Source of the DNA: Janthinobacterium sp. PAMC25594
GTDB taxonomy: Bacteria > Pseudomonadota > Gammaproteobacteria > Burkholderiales > Burkholderiaceae_D
NCBI RefSeq assembly: GCF_019443505.1
Contig: NZ_CP080377.1
Location: 1,240,001-1,304,000, forward strand
DNA length: 64,000 bases
Reading direction: 5' to 3'
In this document: one piece after another, positions 8,519 to 19,200 of the stretch
Numbering within the stretch: the stretch's first letter is position 1
Layout of the letters: each line of letters begins with the position of its first letter
Translations under genes and position numbers: made by a program
The notes under the pieces: model-generated
What the model was told of the DNA's origin: nothing
Seen by the model: only the letters and a program-made list of their open reading frames with translations
The model's database searches: none

Positions 8519-10461
8519 AACGTTTCCCACTCGTCGCTGCGCTCGGGCTTGGCGACGGGCGTTTTTGCGGGGCGGCTGGCGAGGCGCGGCGCGATGGCTG
8601 CCCGCGCCACGGGCCGGACTGGCTGCGGCTGCGGCTGCGGTTTCTGCTGCTGCGGCGCTTGCCCGTCATCGAGCTTGAACACGCCCACCACCTGCGCCAG
8701 GGTGCCGGCCTGGTCTTGCAGGCTTTCCGCCGCAGCCGCAGCCTCTTCCACCAGGGCCGCATTCTGCTGCGTCACCTGGTCCATTTGCGCGATGGCCTGG
8801 TTCACCTGTTCGATGCCGGAACTCTGCTCGACGCTGGCGGCCGTGATCTCGCCCATGATGTCGGTCACGCGGCGCACGCTGTCGACGATTTCCTGCATCG
8901 TCGCTCCCGCCTCGTCGACCAGGCGCGCGCCCGAATCGACCTTGCCCACCGAATCGTCGATCAGCAGCTTGATTTCCTTCGCCGCGCCAGCGGATCTTTG
9001 CGCCAGATTACGCACTTCCGTCGCCACCACGGCAAAGCCGCGTCCCTGCTCGCCCGCGCGCGCCGCTTCCACGGCCGCGTTCAAGGCCAGGATATTCGTC
9101 TGGAAGGCGATGCCGTCGATGACGCTGATGATGTCGACGATCTTCTTCGACGAGTCGTTGATCGAGGCCATGGTCTCGACCACTTGCGCCACCACTTGCC
9201 CGCCCTTGCTGGCCACGCCGGACGCCGATTGCGCCATCTGGTTGGCCTGGCGCGCATTGTCCGCGTTCTGTTTCACGGTGGAAGTCAGCTCTTCCATCGA
9301 GGCGGCCGTCTCTTCCAGCGAGCTGGCTTGCTGTTCCGTGCGCGACGACAGATCCTGGTTGCCGGCGGCGATTTCCGACGACGACACCTTGACCGATTCG
9401 CTGGCCATGCGGATTTTCACCAGCACGGCGGCGATCTTGTCGATGAAGCGGTTGAAGGCGTCCGCGATCTGCGCCAGTTCATCCACGCCGGAAGCGTCGA
9501 GGCGGCGCGTCAGGTCGCCTTCGCCCGAGGCGATGTCGTCGAGCGCATCGCGCACCAGCTCCAGGCGCTTGAGCATTTTAAAGACCAGCAGCGACAGCAG
9601 CACCGCCGCCGCGCCGGCCAGCAGCACGGCCGTGACGGTGGCCGTCGTCAGCATCGTCTGCAAGGCTTGCATGGCTTCCTGCTGGTCGAGCACCACGGCC
9701 AGCAGCCAGCTTGTCCCCGCCACGCGCGTGACGTACAGCATGCCGTCGCGATCGTTCAGGCGCACGGCGTCGCTCTGGCGCGCGCTTTCCAGCCGGTTGA
9801 TCTGCGCGGCCGACAGCGCCGCATCGAGTTTCGCCACCGGCTGCAGGCTCAGTTCCTTGTTCGCATGGGCGATGATGGTGCCGCTCTGGTCGACGAGGAA
9901 GGCAAAACTGTGCGGCGTCGGCTTGATCGCCACCACGTTGGCGATGACCGTATCGAGCAGCACGTCGGCCCCCGCCACGCCCAGCAACGCCTCTTTCGGG
10001 CCGACGGGCGCCGTAAACGACACCACCAGCTTGTGGCTGGCCGCATCCACGTACGGCGGCGTCAGCATCGGCACGCCCGCCTTGACGGTGTCCGTGTACC
10101 AGGCGCGCGCGGTGGGATCAAAATCGGCCGGGCGGCCCGGATGGGTAAACACGGAGCGCTTGTCCGCGTAGCCGATGAACACTTCGGCAAAATCGCCGGC
10201 CTTTTCCGCGATCTGGAAGGCGCGCAGCGGATCGGGCGTCTCGGCCGACATGACGACGGACGCCATCACCTTTTTCTTGCCATCGACCCATTGCGCCAGC
10301 ACGGCCGACTGGCTTTGTAGCAGCTGCTGCATCTGCTGGTCAGCCGAAGCCAGCATGCTGTTGCGCGTGGTGACGTAATTGGCGACCGACAAGGCCAGCA
10401 TGGACAGCACGACGATGGAAACGCAAATCAGCACCAGACGCGTGCGAAGGGAAGACAACAT
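8515..10461 (-). CDS. Methyl-accepting chemotaxis protein with Cache sensor
   Basis: This 648-residue chemoreceptor has TM1 (about 8-28), a periplasmic double-Cache-like sensor (about 35-270, with [21 protein letters not shown]), TM2 (about 275-297), HAMP (about 298-350) and a cytoplasmic signalling domain. The conserved hairpin tip is [20 protein letters not shown], flanked by methylation-type helices. The last residues, EWETF, match the pentapeptide tether that binds CheR/CheB in high-abundance receptors. A Pro/Gln-rich flexible linker ([15 protein letters not shown]) joins the tether to the body. No che genes are nearby. The ligand is unknown; Cache domains often bind amino or organic acids. 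Confidence 0.93.
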   Translation of the reverse strand: MLSSLRTRLVLICVSIVVLSMLALSVANYVTTRNSMLASADQQMQQLLQSQSAVLAQWVDGKKKVMASVVMSAETPDPLRAFQIAEKAGDFAEVFIGYADKRSVFTHPGRPADFDPTARAWYTDTVKAGVPMLTPPYVDAASHKLVVSFTAPVGPKEALLGVAGADVLLDTVIANVVAIKPTPHSFAFLVDQSGTIIAHANKELSLQPVAKLDAALSAAQINRLESARQSDAVRLNDRDGMLYVTRVAGTSWLLAVVLDQQEAMQALQTMLTTATVTAVLLAGAAAVLLSLLVFKMLKRLELVRDALDDIASGEGDLTRRLDASGVDELAQIADAFNRFIDKIAAVLVKIRMASESVKVSSSEIAAGNQDLSSRTEQQASSLEETAASMEELTSTVKQNADNARQANQMAQSASGVASKGGQVVAQVVETMASINDSSKKIVDIISVIDGIAFQTNILALNAAVEAARAGEQGRGFAVVATEVRNLAQRSAGAAKEIKLLIDDSVGKVDSGARLVDEAGATMQEIVDSVRRVTDIMGEITAASVEQSSGIEQVNQAIAQMDQVTQQNAALVEEAAAAAESLQDQAGTLAQVVGVFKLDDGQAPQQQKPQPQPQPVRPVARAAIAPRLASRPAKTPVAKPERSDEWETF

Positions 10462-10633
10462 GATGGACTCCTCGTTTCGATTTTAATGGCGTGAAATAGT
10501 GGCAAAAAACAGTGCTTTTGCACCACGTTCTCTACGAAAGTATTTTCACACAAAAATCGGAACAATTACCCCAACTATTCGGAATACAACACATATATTT
10601 CTATATGGAAACCTACAGAGCCCGGTCAAACCG

Positions 10634-12592
10634 TCAGCCGATCAGTCCTCTCAAGCCGCTGGCGCGCTGCGTGCGGCGCAGAATCGCGTCGAACAGCACG
10701 GCCTGCGTGGGCGAGACCAGGGTAAAGAAGTCGCGCGCGCGCGTGATGCCCGTGTAGACCAGTTCGCGCGCCAGCATGGCGCCGCCCTCCTGCGGCAGCA
10801 CCAGCACCGTGTGGCGAAATTCCGAGCCCTGCGACTTGTGCACCGTCATGGCGAACGCCGTTTCCACGTGGCGCAAACGCGTGGCCAGCACGCTGCGCAC
10901 GTTCTCGCCTTCCAAAAAATACACGCGCAGGGAACCGGGCCGCGCCGGATCGCGCAGGGTCAGGCCGATGTCGCCATTGAACACGCCCGTGCCGTAGTCG
11001 TTGCGCGTGACCATCACGGGACGGCCCACATACCATTCGCTGCGGCGTATCCAGCCTTCCTTTTCCAGCCGCAGCTCGATGGCCGTGTTCAAGCCGGCCA
11101 CGCCCCACTCGCCTTCGCGCACGGCGCACAGGATGCGGAATGCCTCGAAAGCGTGCAGCACGGCGCGCACCCAGTCGTCATGCCGCGCGTACGCCGCCTC
11201 GCCCGCGTTCACCAGCGCCAGGTAGGGCTGATAGCCGCCGGGCGCGTCCACCCGCCCGCGCAAGGCCAGGCGCAGCACGTCTTCCTGCTGCGCCGGCACG
11301 TTCCACGCCAGCTGACCGCCGCTGTCGCCGGCGAAACACGCCCTGGCCAGATCGGGCCTGCCGCCATTCACGGCCAGCGCCAGCTCGCCGATCGGGCCGC
11401 TGAAACGGTGGCTGTGGCGCAGCATCACCGTCTGCTGCGCCAGCGCGCCGGCGCCACCTGCAAAGTCAGGCGGAATGGCCACGCCGCTGGCCGCCTGCGC
11501 ATACGCGATGGTGTCCGCCGTGTAGCCGCCCGCCTGCGCATCGTGGCACAAGTCGCCCAGCACGGCGCCCGCTTCCACCGACGCCAATTGATCCTTGTCG
11601 CCCAGCAGGATCAGAATCGCCGTGGGCGGCAAGGCATCGAGCACCGAGGCCATCATCTCCAGGTGCACCATCGACGCTTCGTCGACGATCAGCACGTCGA
11701 CGTCGAGCGGATTGCCCGCGTGGTGGGCAAAGGCGCGCGTATCGGGCCGCGCGCCCAGCAAACTATGCAGGGTGCGCGCCGCGCCCATGCGCCGCGCCAG
11801 TTCCAGCAGGGGCAAGGCTTCCCCGACCTTTTCCGCCAGGCCGCTCAAGGCCTTGTCGATCGACTGTTTCAAGCGCGCGGCCGCCTTGCCCGTGGGCGCT
11901 GCCAGCGCGATGCGCAGCTGCTCCGGCTGCGGCGAGACGGCAAACAGCAAGGTCAGCAAACTGGCCACCGTGTACGTCTTGCCCGTGCCCGGGCCGCCCG
12001 TGATGATGGCCACCTTGCCGCGCAGGGCGATGGCGCACGCCACCTTTTGCCAGTCCGGCCCCCCATCCTGCGTGGGCTGGTCGAACAGGATGTCGAGCCA
12101 TTGCCGCACCTGTGCCAGCGGCGGAGTGCTCAAATCCTGCGCGCGCACGGCGATCTTTTCACCGACCAGTGTCTCGTCGCGCCAGTAACGGCGCAGGTAC
12201 AGGCGGTCGCCATCGAGCACCAGCGGCTGTTTCACATCGGGCGCACCGACCTGCCACACCTGCGGCGCGCCGGCCAGCAGCGCGCGCCAGCCGTCAAGCG
12301 ATGCGGGCAGCGGGCCGGCAACGGCCAGCACGGCATGCCACAGCTCCTCGCTCCAGCCCAGCAGCTGCGACGGTTCGCTGGCCAGGTCCGCCAGCATCAG
12401 GCAGCTGTGCCCCCGCCCTTCCAGCTCGGACAGGACCACGCACGCCACGGCCACGGCGGGCGCATGCGGCGCCTGCTCGTCCAGGCTGGCGATGAAGCGG
12501 GCAAAGGCGGCGCTCAGGCGGCGCAGATGGCCCGCCCCGGCGACGCCGTCGATGTGGCTGAACAAGGCATTCATTTGCTCACTATGCTGCAT
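10634..12592 (-). CDS. recD: Exodeoxyribonuclease V subunit alpha RecD
   Basis: This is the 652-residue fast 5'-3' helicase subunit of RecBCD, which processes double-strand breaks for RecA-dependent repair. Walker A is GGPGTGKTYTVASLL, helicase motif II is VLIVDEASMVHLEMM, and the C-terminus has the UvrD-like TVHKSQGSEF and YTGITRARDF motifs. I chose the ATG at 12592 (GGAA upstream), which overlaps the end of recB by 11 bases. An ATG six codons downstream (12574) is also possible. It is the last gene of recC-recB-recD. Confidence 0.93.
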   Translation of the reverse strand: MQHSEQMNALFSHIDGVAGAGHLRRLSAAFARFIASLDEQAPHAPAVAVACVVLSELEGRGHSCLMLADLASEPSQLLGWSEELWHAVLAVAGPLPASLDGWRALLAGAPQVWQVGAPDVKQPLVLDGDRLYLRRYWRDETLVGEKIAVRAQDLSTPPLAQVRQWLDILFDQPTQDGGPDWQKVACAIALRGKVAIITGGPGTGKTYTVASLLTLLFAVSPQPEQLRIALAAPTGKAAARLKQSIDKALSGLAEKVGEALPLLELARRMGAARTLHSLLGARPDTRAFAHHAGNPLDVDVLIVDEASMVHLEMMASVLDALPPTAILILLGDKDQLASVEAGAVLGDLCHDAQAGGYTADTIAYAQAASGVAIPPDFAGGAGALAQQTVMLRHSHRFSGPIGELALAVNGGRPDLARACFAGDSGGQLAWNVPAQQEDVLRLALRGRVDAPGGYQPYLALVNAGEAAYARHDDWVRAVLHAFEAFRILCAVREGEWGVAGLNTAIELRLEKEGWIRRSEWYVGRPVMVTRNDYGTGVFNGDIGLTLRDPARPGSLRVYFLEGENVRSVLATRLRHVETAFAMTVHKSQGSEFRHTVLVLPQEGGAMLARELVYTGITRARDFFTLVSPTQAVLFDAILRRTQRASGLRGLIG

Positions 12593-15500
12593 GATGTTCC
12601 GCTTCTTCTGACAATAGTTGATCGAGTCCGTCCAGCAGTTCCAGCTGCGGCGCCAGCCAGTAGCAGCCGTGTGTATCCGCATTCGCTATGCCGCGCAGGA
12701 ACAGGAAGATGGCGCCGCCCAGGTGCTCGGCCGGATCGTAAGCGTCACCGAGGCGGCTTTTCAGCAGCCGGTGCAGGGCCAGCATGTAGATCGCGCCCTG
12801 GATATCGTAGCGGTGCTGCGCCATGCCGGCCGCCAGCGCCTGCGTGTGATAGGCGCCGTCGTTGGCGCCCAGCGCATTCGACTTGTAGTCGAGCACCCAG
12901 TAGCGCCCCTCCCGTTCGATGACCAGGTCGGCAAAGCCTTTCAGCATGCCGTGCAGCTGGCGCCGCGGCAGCGCGGGACGCGGTGCGCCGCCCAACAGCA
13001 AGCGCGTGCACAACTGGTCGAGCGCTGCGGTGGACAAATGCTCGCTGGGGAACCAGAACTCCATCTCGGACAGGGTGCTATCGAGCTGCGACAACGACGC
13101 ATCGAGCAGCGGCAGCGGCGTGACGGCGATTTCCCTGAGCCAGGCGATGGCATCGTCCTGGCGGTGGCCCCAGCCTGCCCGCTCGCAGCGCGCGGCCAGA
13201 CGCGTGTCGAAATTGGCCTCGTGGACGCTGTCAAAACCTTCTCCGCCCATCCACTCGAGCTGTTCGTGCAGGAAATTGCCGGGCACGGAACCACGCGGGA
13301 AGCGGTGCCATGGCGCGTCGCCCGTCTGCAGCGGCGACGCGGCCGGCACGCCGGTGCCGTCTTCCAGCAAGGTCTCTTCCAGCGCCCGCTGCGGCACGTG
13401 CGCGGCCGCCACGGCGCCGATCTGGCGCGTCAGCGAGGTAAAGCTACCCACCGACCAGTCGCGCTCGAATTCGCCCGCGAACACGGGCGCGGGACGCAGT
13501 TCGGGACGACGCTCGACCCGGTCGAGCACCGTGCAGGCGTCGGGCTGCGCCAGGGAGCTCACGTAGATGGCGTCGCAATCGCCCGCCACCTGCTGCCAGC
13601 GCAGCAGCAGCTGCTCCGCCGGCAGCTTGTCGCCGCCCGTCAGCAGGTAGCCGAGCGCCGATTCGTGCAGGGTATTCTCGCCCGCCTTGCGCGCCGCCTG
13701 GGCGGCCACGCCCAGCCACAGGAAATGGCGCGCGCGCGTCAGGGCCACGTACAGCAGGCGCAAGTCTTCCTCGATGCGCGCTTCCTCGACCGCCGCCATG
13801 GCTTCGTCGGACAAGGACAGGTCGAGGCGGCGTTCGCCATTCTCCCCGGCATACTCGAAGAAGCTGCGGTTGCGTTTATCCACCTTGCGCGCCGTGACGG
13901 CGAACGGTAAATACACAAGCGGGTATTCGAGGCCCTTGGACTTGTGCACGGTGATGACTTTCACCAGCTCCGCATCGCTTTCCAGGCGCAGCACGCGCTC
14001 GTCGCCGCCCTCGCCTTCGCCGGCGATCTGCTCGGCCAGCCAGCGTATCAGCGCCTGCTCGCCATCGAGCTGGCGGCTGGCCGATTGCAGCAGTTCGGCC
14101 AGGTGCAGCAGATTCGTCAAGCGCCGCTCGCCGCCCGTCTGCTGCAGCAGCATGGCGGGCAATTGCAGTTCGTGGATGAAGCGGCGCAGCATGGCCAGCA
14201 CGCCCTGGCGCTGCCAGATCAAATGCAGGGCCTTCAGTTGCTCGACCCGGCGCTCCCATTCCAGTTCGTCGCTCGACAGGCGCGCCAGCTCGCCCAGCGA
14301 CAGGCCGATGGTGCGCGTGGCAAGCGCGGCGCGCGCCAGTCCCCCGTCAAGCGGGTTGGCCAGCGCCGCCAGCCAGCGCAGCACGTCTTGCGCTTCCTCG
14401 CTGTCGACGACGGAATCCTTGTCGGACAAATACACGCTGGCGACCCGGCGGCGCGCCAGCGCGCGGCGGATGGCCGCCGCTTCCTTGCGGTCGCGCACGA
14501 GCACGGCGACATCGGCCGGCTGCAGGCGCACGAATCCGTCGGGACCGGCAAAACCGGCTTGCGCATCGCCCAGCATGGCGACGATATGCTCGGCGCAATG
14601 CTGCGCGAAATACTCGCGGTAGCCGTCGCCGCGCAGCCCTGCATCGCTGGCGCAGGCGGCCAGCAGCGCCGGCAGCGGGCCGCCGGCGTTCACCAGGTAC
14701 TCGTCGCGGCCCTTGGCGTCGACGGCTTCGAACGGCAGCGGATTCTCGCCGTTCTTCCGATAGCGGAAGGCGCCTGCCGGCACCTCGGCGCGCTCGGCGT
14801 GCAGGAACAGCTGGTTGACGGCCGCCACCAGCGGCGCCGTCGAGCGGTAGTTGGTGCCCAGCTGGTAGTGGCGACCGGTGGTGGCGCGCCGCGCCGCCAG
14901 GTAGCTCTGGATGTCGGCGCCGCGAAAGCCGTAGATCGACTGCTTCGGGTCGCCGATCAGGAACAGGCCCAGCGCCGGATCGTTGTCGGCAATCCGGTAC
15001 AGCGAATTGAAGATCTGGTACTGCGCCGGCGCCGTATCCTGGAATTCATCGACCATCGCCAGCGGGTATTGATCGATGATGCGCTGGCGCAGGGCCGCGC
15101 CATTTTCGCCGGCCAGCGCATCGTGCAGACGTTGCAGCATGTCGGCAAAGCCGAACTGGCGCGACTGGCGTTTTAACTGATCCATGCGCCGCGCAATGGC
15201 CGCCGCCGCATGCAGGTGCAGCTTGTGCGCCAGCGGCGTCAATGCCGCCAGGGCGATGCCCAGCGCTTCCGTATGTTCGAAGCACTCGGGCACCTGGGCC
15301 GTGAAACTCTTGGCAAACGCATCCTCGATGCCGAACGGCGTCAAACGCTCCCACGCCTTGGCCGTGATGGCCGGCAGCAGCAACAGCGGGTCCTGTGCCC
15401 AGCGCCGCAAGCCGTCGAACCACTTCGCCAGGTTCTCCGGCTTCATCTTGACGCCGTTAAAACACTTGGGATTGACGGCGCGGTGGTCGTTGATCCAGGT

Positions 15501-16244
15501 CGCCATCTGCTCAGTGCGCTCGACCCAGCCCGCCTTCAGGGTGGCCAGCTGCGCGGCCAGCGCCCGCTGTTCGCGCGCGATCAGGGTAGATAAAGGTTCT
15601 TCGTCCGCCATGCGCATGATGTCCGCGCGGCGCGCCAGCTCGCGCGCGCCTTTCTTCAGCGCCCCCACGTCGGGCCAGCAGGCCAGCAGCACGTCGAGCG
15701 CCTGCGGCGGCAAGGGATAGACTTGCTGGCGCCAGTAATCGTGGGCCGCATCCTCGAACAGGGCTTGCTCGTCGCTGACCAGTTCTTCGTCGAACAGGCT
15801 GCCGCTGTCGAACGCGTGCTCGCGCAGCATGCGCTGGCACCAGGCGTCGATGGTGAAAATCGCCGCTTCATCCATCGTCTCGGCGGCCAGCATCAAGCGG
15901 TGCGCGGCCTTTTGCCGCTCGCTCTCGTCAGGATAGGATTCCAGCAAGGCGTCGAGAAACGGGTCGCTGCCACCGGACTCGTGGCGGAAGTAGGCGGCCG
16001 CCTCGATCAGGCGCTCGCGCACGCGATTCGACAATTCGCGCGTGGCGGCGCGGGTAAACGTCATCACGAGGATGTCGGCCGGCAGCAGGGGACGCGTAAA
16101 GCGGCTGTCGTCGTCGCCGTGTCCCAGCACGAGCCGCACGTACAGCGCGGCGATGCTCCAGGTCTTGCCCGTGCCGGCCGAGGCTTCGATCAGGCGCGAG
16201 CCGTGCAGCGGGAACGCCAGGGGGTTGAGCAGATGGCTCGTCAT
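12582..16244 (-). CDS. recB: Exodeoxyribonuclease V subunit beta RecB
   Basis: This 1220-residue protein is the 3'-5' helicase and nuclease subunit of RecBCD. Walker A lies at residues 21-28 (ASAGTGKT). Later helicase motifs include DEFQDTAPAQYQIF, LIGDPKQSIYGFRGAD, TVHKSKGLEYPLV and LLYVALTRARHFLWLG. The C-terminal nuclease core is visible in YWVLDYKSNALG, which carries the Asp and Lys of the PD-(D/E)xK site. Length agrees with the family. The start codon overlaps the recC stop (ATGA), so the genes are translationally coupled. Confidence 0.95.
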   Translation of the reverse strand: MTSHLLNPLAFPLHGSRLIEASAGTGKTWSIAALYVRLVLGHGDDDSRFTRPLLPADILVMTFTRAATRELSNRVRERLIEAAAYFRHESGGSDPFLDALLESYPDESERQKAAHRLMLAAETMDEAAIFTIDAWCQRMLREHAFDSGSLFDEELVSDEQALFEDAAHDYWRQQVYPLPPQALDVLLACWPDVGALKKGARELARRADIMRMADEEPLSTLIAREQRALAAQLATLKAGWVERTEQMATWINDHRAVNPKCFNGVKMKPENLAKWFDGLRRWAQDPLLLLPAITAKAWERLTPFGIEDAFAKSFTAQVPECFEHTEALGIALAALTPLAHKLHLHAAAAIARRMDQLKRQSRQFGFADMLQRLHDALAGENGAALRQRIIDQYPLAMVDEFQDTAPAQYQIFNSLYRIADNDPALGLFLIGDPKQSIYGFRGADIQSYLAARRATTGRHYQLGTNYRSTAPLVAAVNQLFLHAERAEVPAGAFRYRKNGENPLPFEAVDAKGRDEYLVNAGGPLPALLAACASDAGLRGDGYREYFAQHCAEHIVAMLGDAQAGFAGPDGFVRLQPADVAVLVRDRKEAAAIRRALARRRVASVYLSDKDSVVDSEEAQDVLRWLAALANPLDGGLARAALATRTIGLSLGELARLSSDELEWERRVEQLKALHLIWQRQGVLAMLRRFIHELQLPAMLLQQTGGERRLTNLLHLAELLQSASRQLDGEQALIRWLAEQIAGEGEGGDERVLRLESDAELVKVITVHKSKGLEYPLVYLPFAVTARKVDKRNRSFFEYAGENGERRLDLSLSDEAMAAVEEARIEEDLRLLYVALTRARHFLWLGVAAQAARKAGENTLHESALGYLLTGGDKLPAEQLLLRWQQVAGDCDAIYVSSLAQPDACTVLDRVERRPELRPAPVFAGEFERDWSVGSFTSLTRQIGAVAAAHVPQRALEETLLEDGTGVPAASPLQTGDAPWHRFPRGSVPGNFLHEQLEWMGGEGFDSVHEANFDTRLAARCERAGWGHRQDDAIAWLREIAVTPLPLLDASLSQLDSTLSEMEFWFPSEHLSTAALDQLCTRLLLGGAPRPALPRRQLHGMLKGFADLVIEREGRYWVLDYKSNALGANDGAYHTQALAAGMAQHRYDIQGAIYMLALHRLLKSRLGDAYDPAEHLGGAIFLFLRGIANADTHGCYWLAPQLELLDGLDQLLSEEAEHHAA

Positions 16245-19200
16245 TGTTCTTCTCCCGCGCCGTCATCGGGCGCGCTGATCGGGTCGATCGTAATGTGTTG
16301 TTGCAGCCAGTCGGCCAGCGGGCCATACAATTCGCGCGTGCAGTCTTCCCATGCCTCCTCAAGCGCCAGCGCGGAAAACTCGGGCCACAGGCGCGCCAGG
16401 CACAGTTCATCGCGCTCGCCAGACAGTTCAAAACCGCCATCGTAGACGGCGCGCGGGTCGCCCTGCTGCACCAGCGCCAGGCCCGTCTTGCACGCCGTGG
16501 GCAACGGATGGTTCATGCCTTCGCGCCACAGCGCCAGCAAGGTGGCCAGCGCATCGCGCGACGTGGCCGGGTCGAGTGGCGCCATGCTGACGATGGCGTC
16601 GCGCGCCACCAGATAGCCGGTGACGGGAAAGCCGAGGGCGGCGGCGGCCAGCTGGCGCAGCCACATCAGCATCAGCTTGTCGCCGCGCGCCAGGCCGCCC
16701 TTGTCCGTCACTTTCGAGGAAATCTGCATCAGCCAGGCCGTCTCCTGCCCGTTGCTGCACAATTTATCGAGCCAGTCGTCGATCTGCACTTCGCCGAACG
16801 GAAAATTGATGGCGCGCTTGTCGGCCGCCAGCGGGAACGAGGCGCGCAGCGACAGCCACGCGCTGCGCACGGGCACCAGCGCCTCGACCAGCTGCGCCTG
16901 CACTTGCCGGCCGATCAGGCCGATGGGCAGCACGCCTTCGCGCGCCAGTTTCTGCGCGCGCGCTTCCAGGCTGGCGCGCACCTCGTCCAGCGCTTCGACG
17001 GCGCCGCCGTCGTCGAGCATGGTGTCTTCCAGCAGATAGCGTTCGAGCGCATTCAGGCCGAACGGCTCTTCATCCTCGCCCAGCATGGCCGCATCGGCGA
17101 AATACACGCTCAGGCGGCGGCGGAAAAAGTACTTGACGGGCTGGCGCAGGAAGCTGGCCAGCTCGCCCAGCTTCAGGCGCGTGCCGGGATCGAGCTCGTA
17201 GGGGCCCAGCGGCAGCACGGCGGCCTGCGCGTCCGCATCCGCCGCATCGGCATCGGTATGGACTACGCGCCATTCGCGCGCGTAGGTCAGCAAGCCATCG
17301 GCCTCGAAATAGCGGCGACTGAACGGCTGCAGCGCATGCTCGGTGGTCAGCGAGGCCAGGTGCCGGTCCAGCGACCAGCCGGCGGCCAGGTAGTCGCGCA
17401 GCTGCGACACCAGCACGGATGGCGGCTGCTCGGAATTGTCGCGCACATTGCGCCCCACCCAGCTCACGTACAGCTTGTCGCGCGCGGCCAGCAAGGCTTC
17501 GAGCATCAGGTAGCGGTCATCGTCGCGGCGCGAGCGGTCGCCCGGGCGCGCCATGCCGGGCAGCGCCAGCAAGTCGAAATCGGCCTTTTGCGCGCGGCGT
17601 GGAAAATCGCCATCGTTCATGCCCAGCAGGCACACGACGCGGAACGGCACGGCGCGCATCGGCATCAGCGTGCAGAAAGTCACGCCGCCGGAGACGAATT
17701 GATGGTTCAGGGTCGGCTCGTCGAGCGCGCCCAGCCACGCCACGCGCAGCACGGACAGCGGCACCTGCTCGACAAAACCCGCATGCTCGCAGGTTTCCAG
17801 CCAGCCCTGCAAGGCGCCTTCCAGCTGCGCCAGGGTCAGGCGATCGCCTTCGTCGTCGGCATCAAAGAAGGCGGCCAGCAGCGCGCGCGCCTGCACGCCC
17901 CATTCGGCGGGCGTGTGCGCGCCGGCCAGCACGCTGCGCCAGTGCAGCAACGCCTCGACCAGCTGCGCCAGCGAGCCCGCCAGCGCCGCATCGAGGCCGC
18001 CCACTTCCGCATACGGCTCGATGCCGCCAAAGCTGGCGCCGCTGCCGCTGGCATAGCCGAGCAGCATGCGCCGCACGCCGAAAATCCACGCATTCTGTTC
18101 CCCGGCCGCGCCCAGCCCCAGGCCGGCGCGGTGCGCCTGGTCCAGGCCCCAGCGCACGCCCGCCCCTTCGATCCAGGCGCCCAGGGTGGCCAGGTCGTCC
18201 GGCTGCAGGCCGAAGCGCGCCGCCAGCGCGGGCACGTCGAGCAGGTCGCGCACTTCACTCTGGCGGCAGCGCTGCTGCGGCAGCTGCAGCAGCCATTCGA
18301 GCGCGACGAGCAGCGGATTGACGCTGCGGTCCTTCACGTCGCCGATCTCGAAGGGGATGAACCGCTCGTCATTGCGCCGGTACTGGCCGAAGACGGCGTG
18401 GATGGCGGCCGTAAACGTGTCGATGTCGGGCACCATCACCACCACGTCGCGCGGACGCAAGCCCGTTACGGCGCTGTGCGCGAACATGGCCAGCAGCTGG
18501 TCGTGCAGCACTTCCACTTCGCGCTGCACGCTGTGCGCCACGTGAAATTCGATCGAGCGGTCGCCTGCATCGGGCGGCGTTTGTTCATGTTCCGCCAGCG
18601 GCCGCAGTTCGCGGATGGCCACCTGCACCTGCTGCAGCAGGGTTTCGCCCGTTTCCTCGCCAAACAGGTCGATGCGCAGGCTGTCGTCGCGCCCCTCGGC
18701 TTGCGCGTGTTCGTCGAATTCGTCGAGCATGCGGATGAAGTCGCGCCCTTGCCTGCCCCAGCTGGCCAGCAGCGGATGGCTGTGCGCATGCAGTTCTTCG
18801 AGCGGAATTTGCGCCAGGTCGGTGCCGTTGCGCTGCCGCTGGCGCTTGTTTTCCGCGCGCAGCAAGTCGCGCCCGTCGATGATGTCGCCCCAGTAAAACT
18901 GGCACGGATTGGGCACGGCCAGCACCACCTGCGTGTGGCGCGCCAGCGCGGCCAGCGCCTGCAAGGTCTGGTATGGCAGGGCCGACACGCCAAACAGCAC
19001 CACCCTGCGCGGCAGCTTGCCGGCAGGCGCATCGCCGGCGGCGATCGCCGCCAAAAAGGCGTCGTGGATGTCGGCGCGGCCCGTGTCGCGCTCAAACGGC
19101 TCCACGTCGGCAGCCACGGCGCGCCACAACTGCGCCTGCCAGCGCTGGTCTTCCTTCAGGACGATAGCTTCACCGCGCGCCGTGCGCAACTGGTCGCGCC

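Noticed and set aside
8023..10320. A 765-codon open frame opposite the chemoreceptor gene
   Set aside because: Its Arg/His/Gly-rich translation has no family resemblance and it mirrors a well-supported gene; long antisense frames are common at this GC content.
10555..10590. Sigma-28 promoter for the chemoreceptor as a listed feature
   Set aside because: Only about half the consensus bases match in each box; kept only as a suggestion in a finding.
10499..12922. An 807-codon open frame opposite recD
   Set aside because: Same pattern of biased composition, lying over the clearly identifiable recD helicase motifs.
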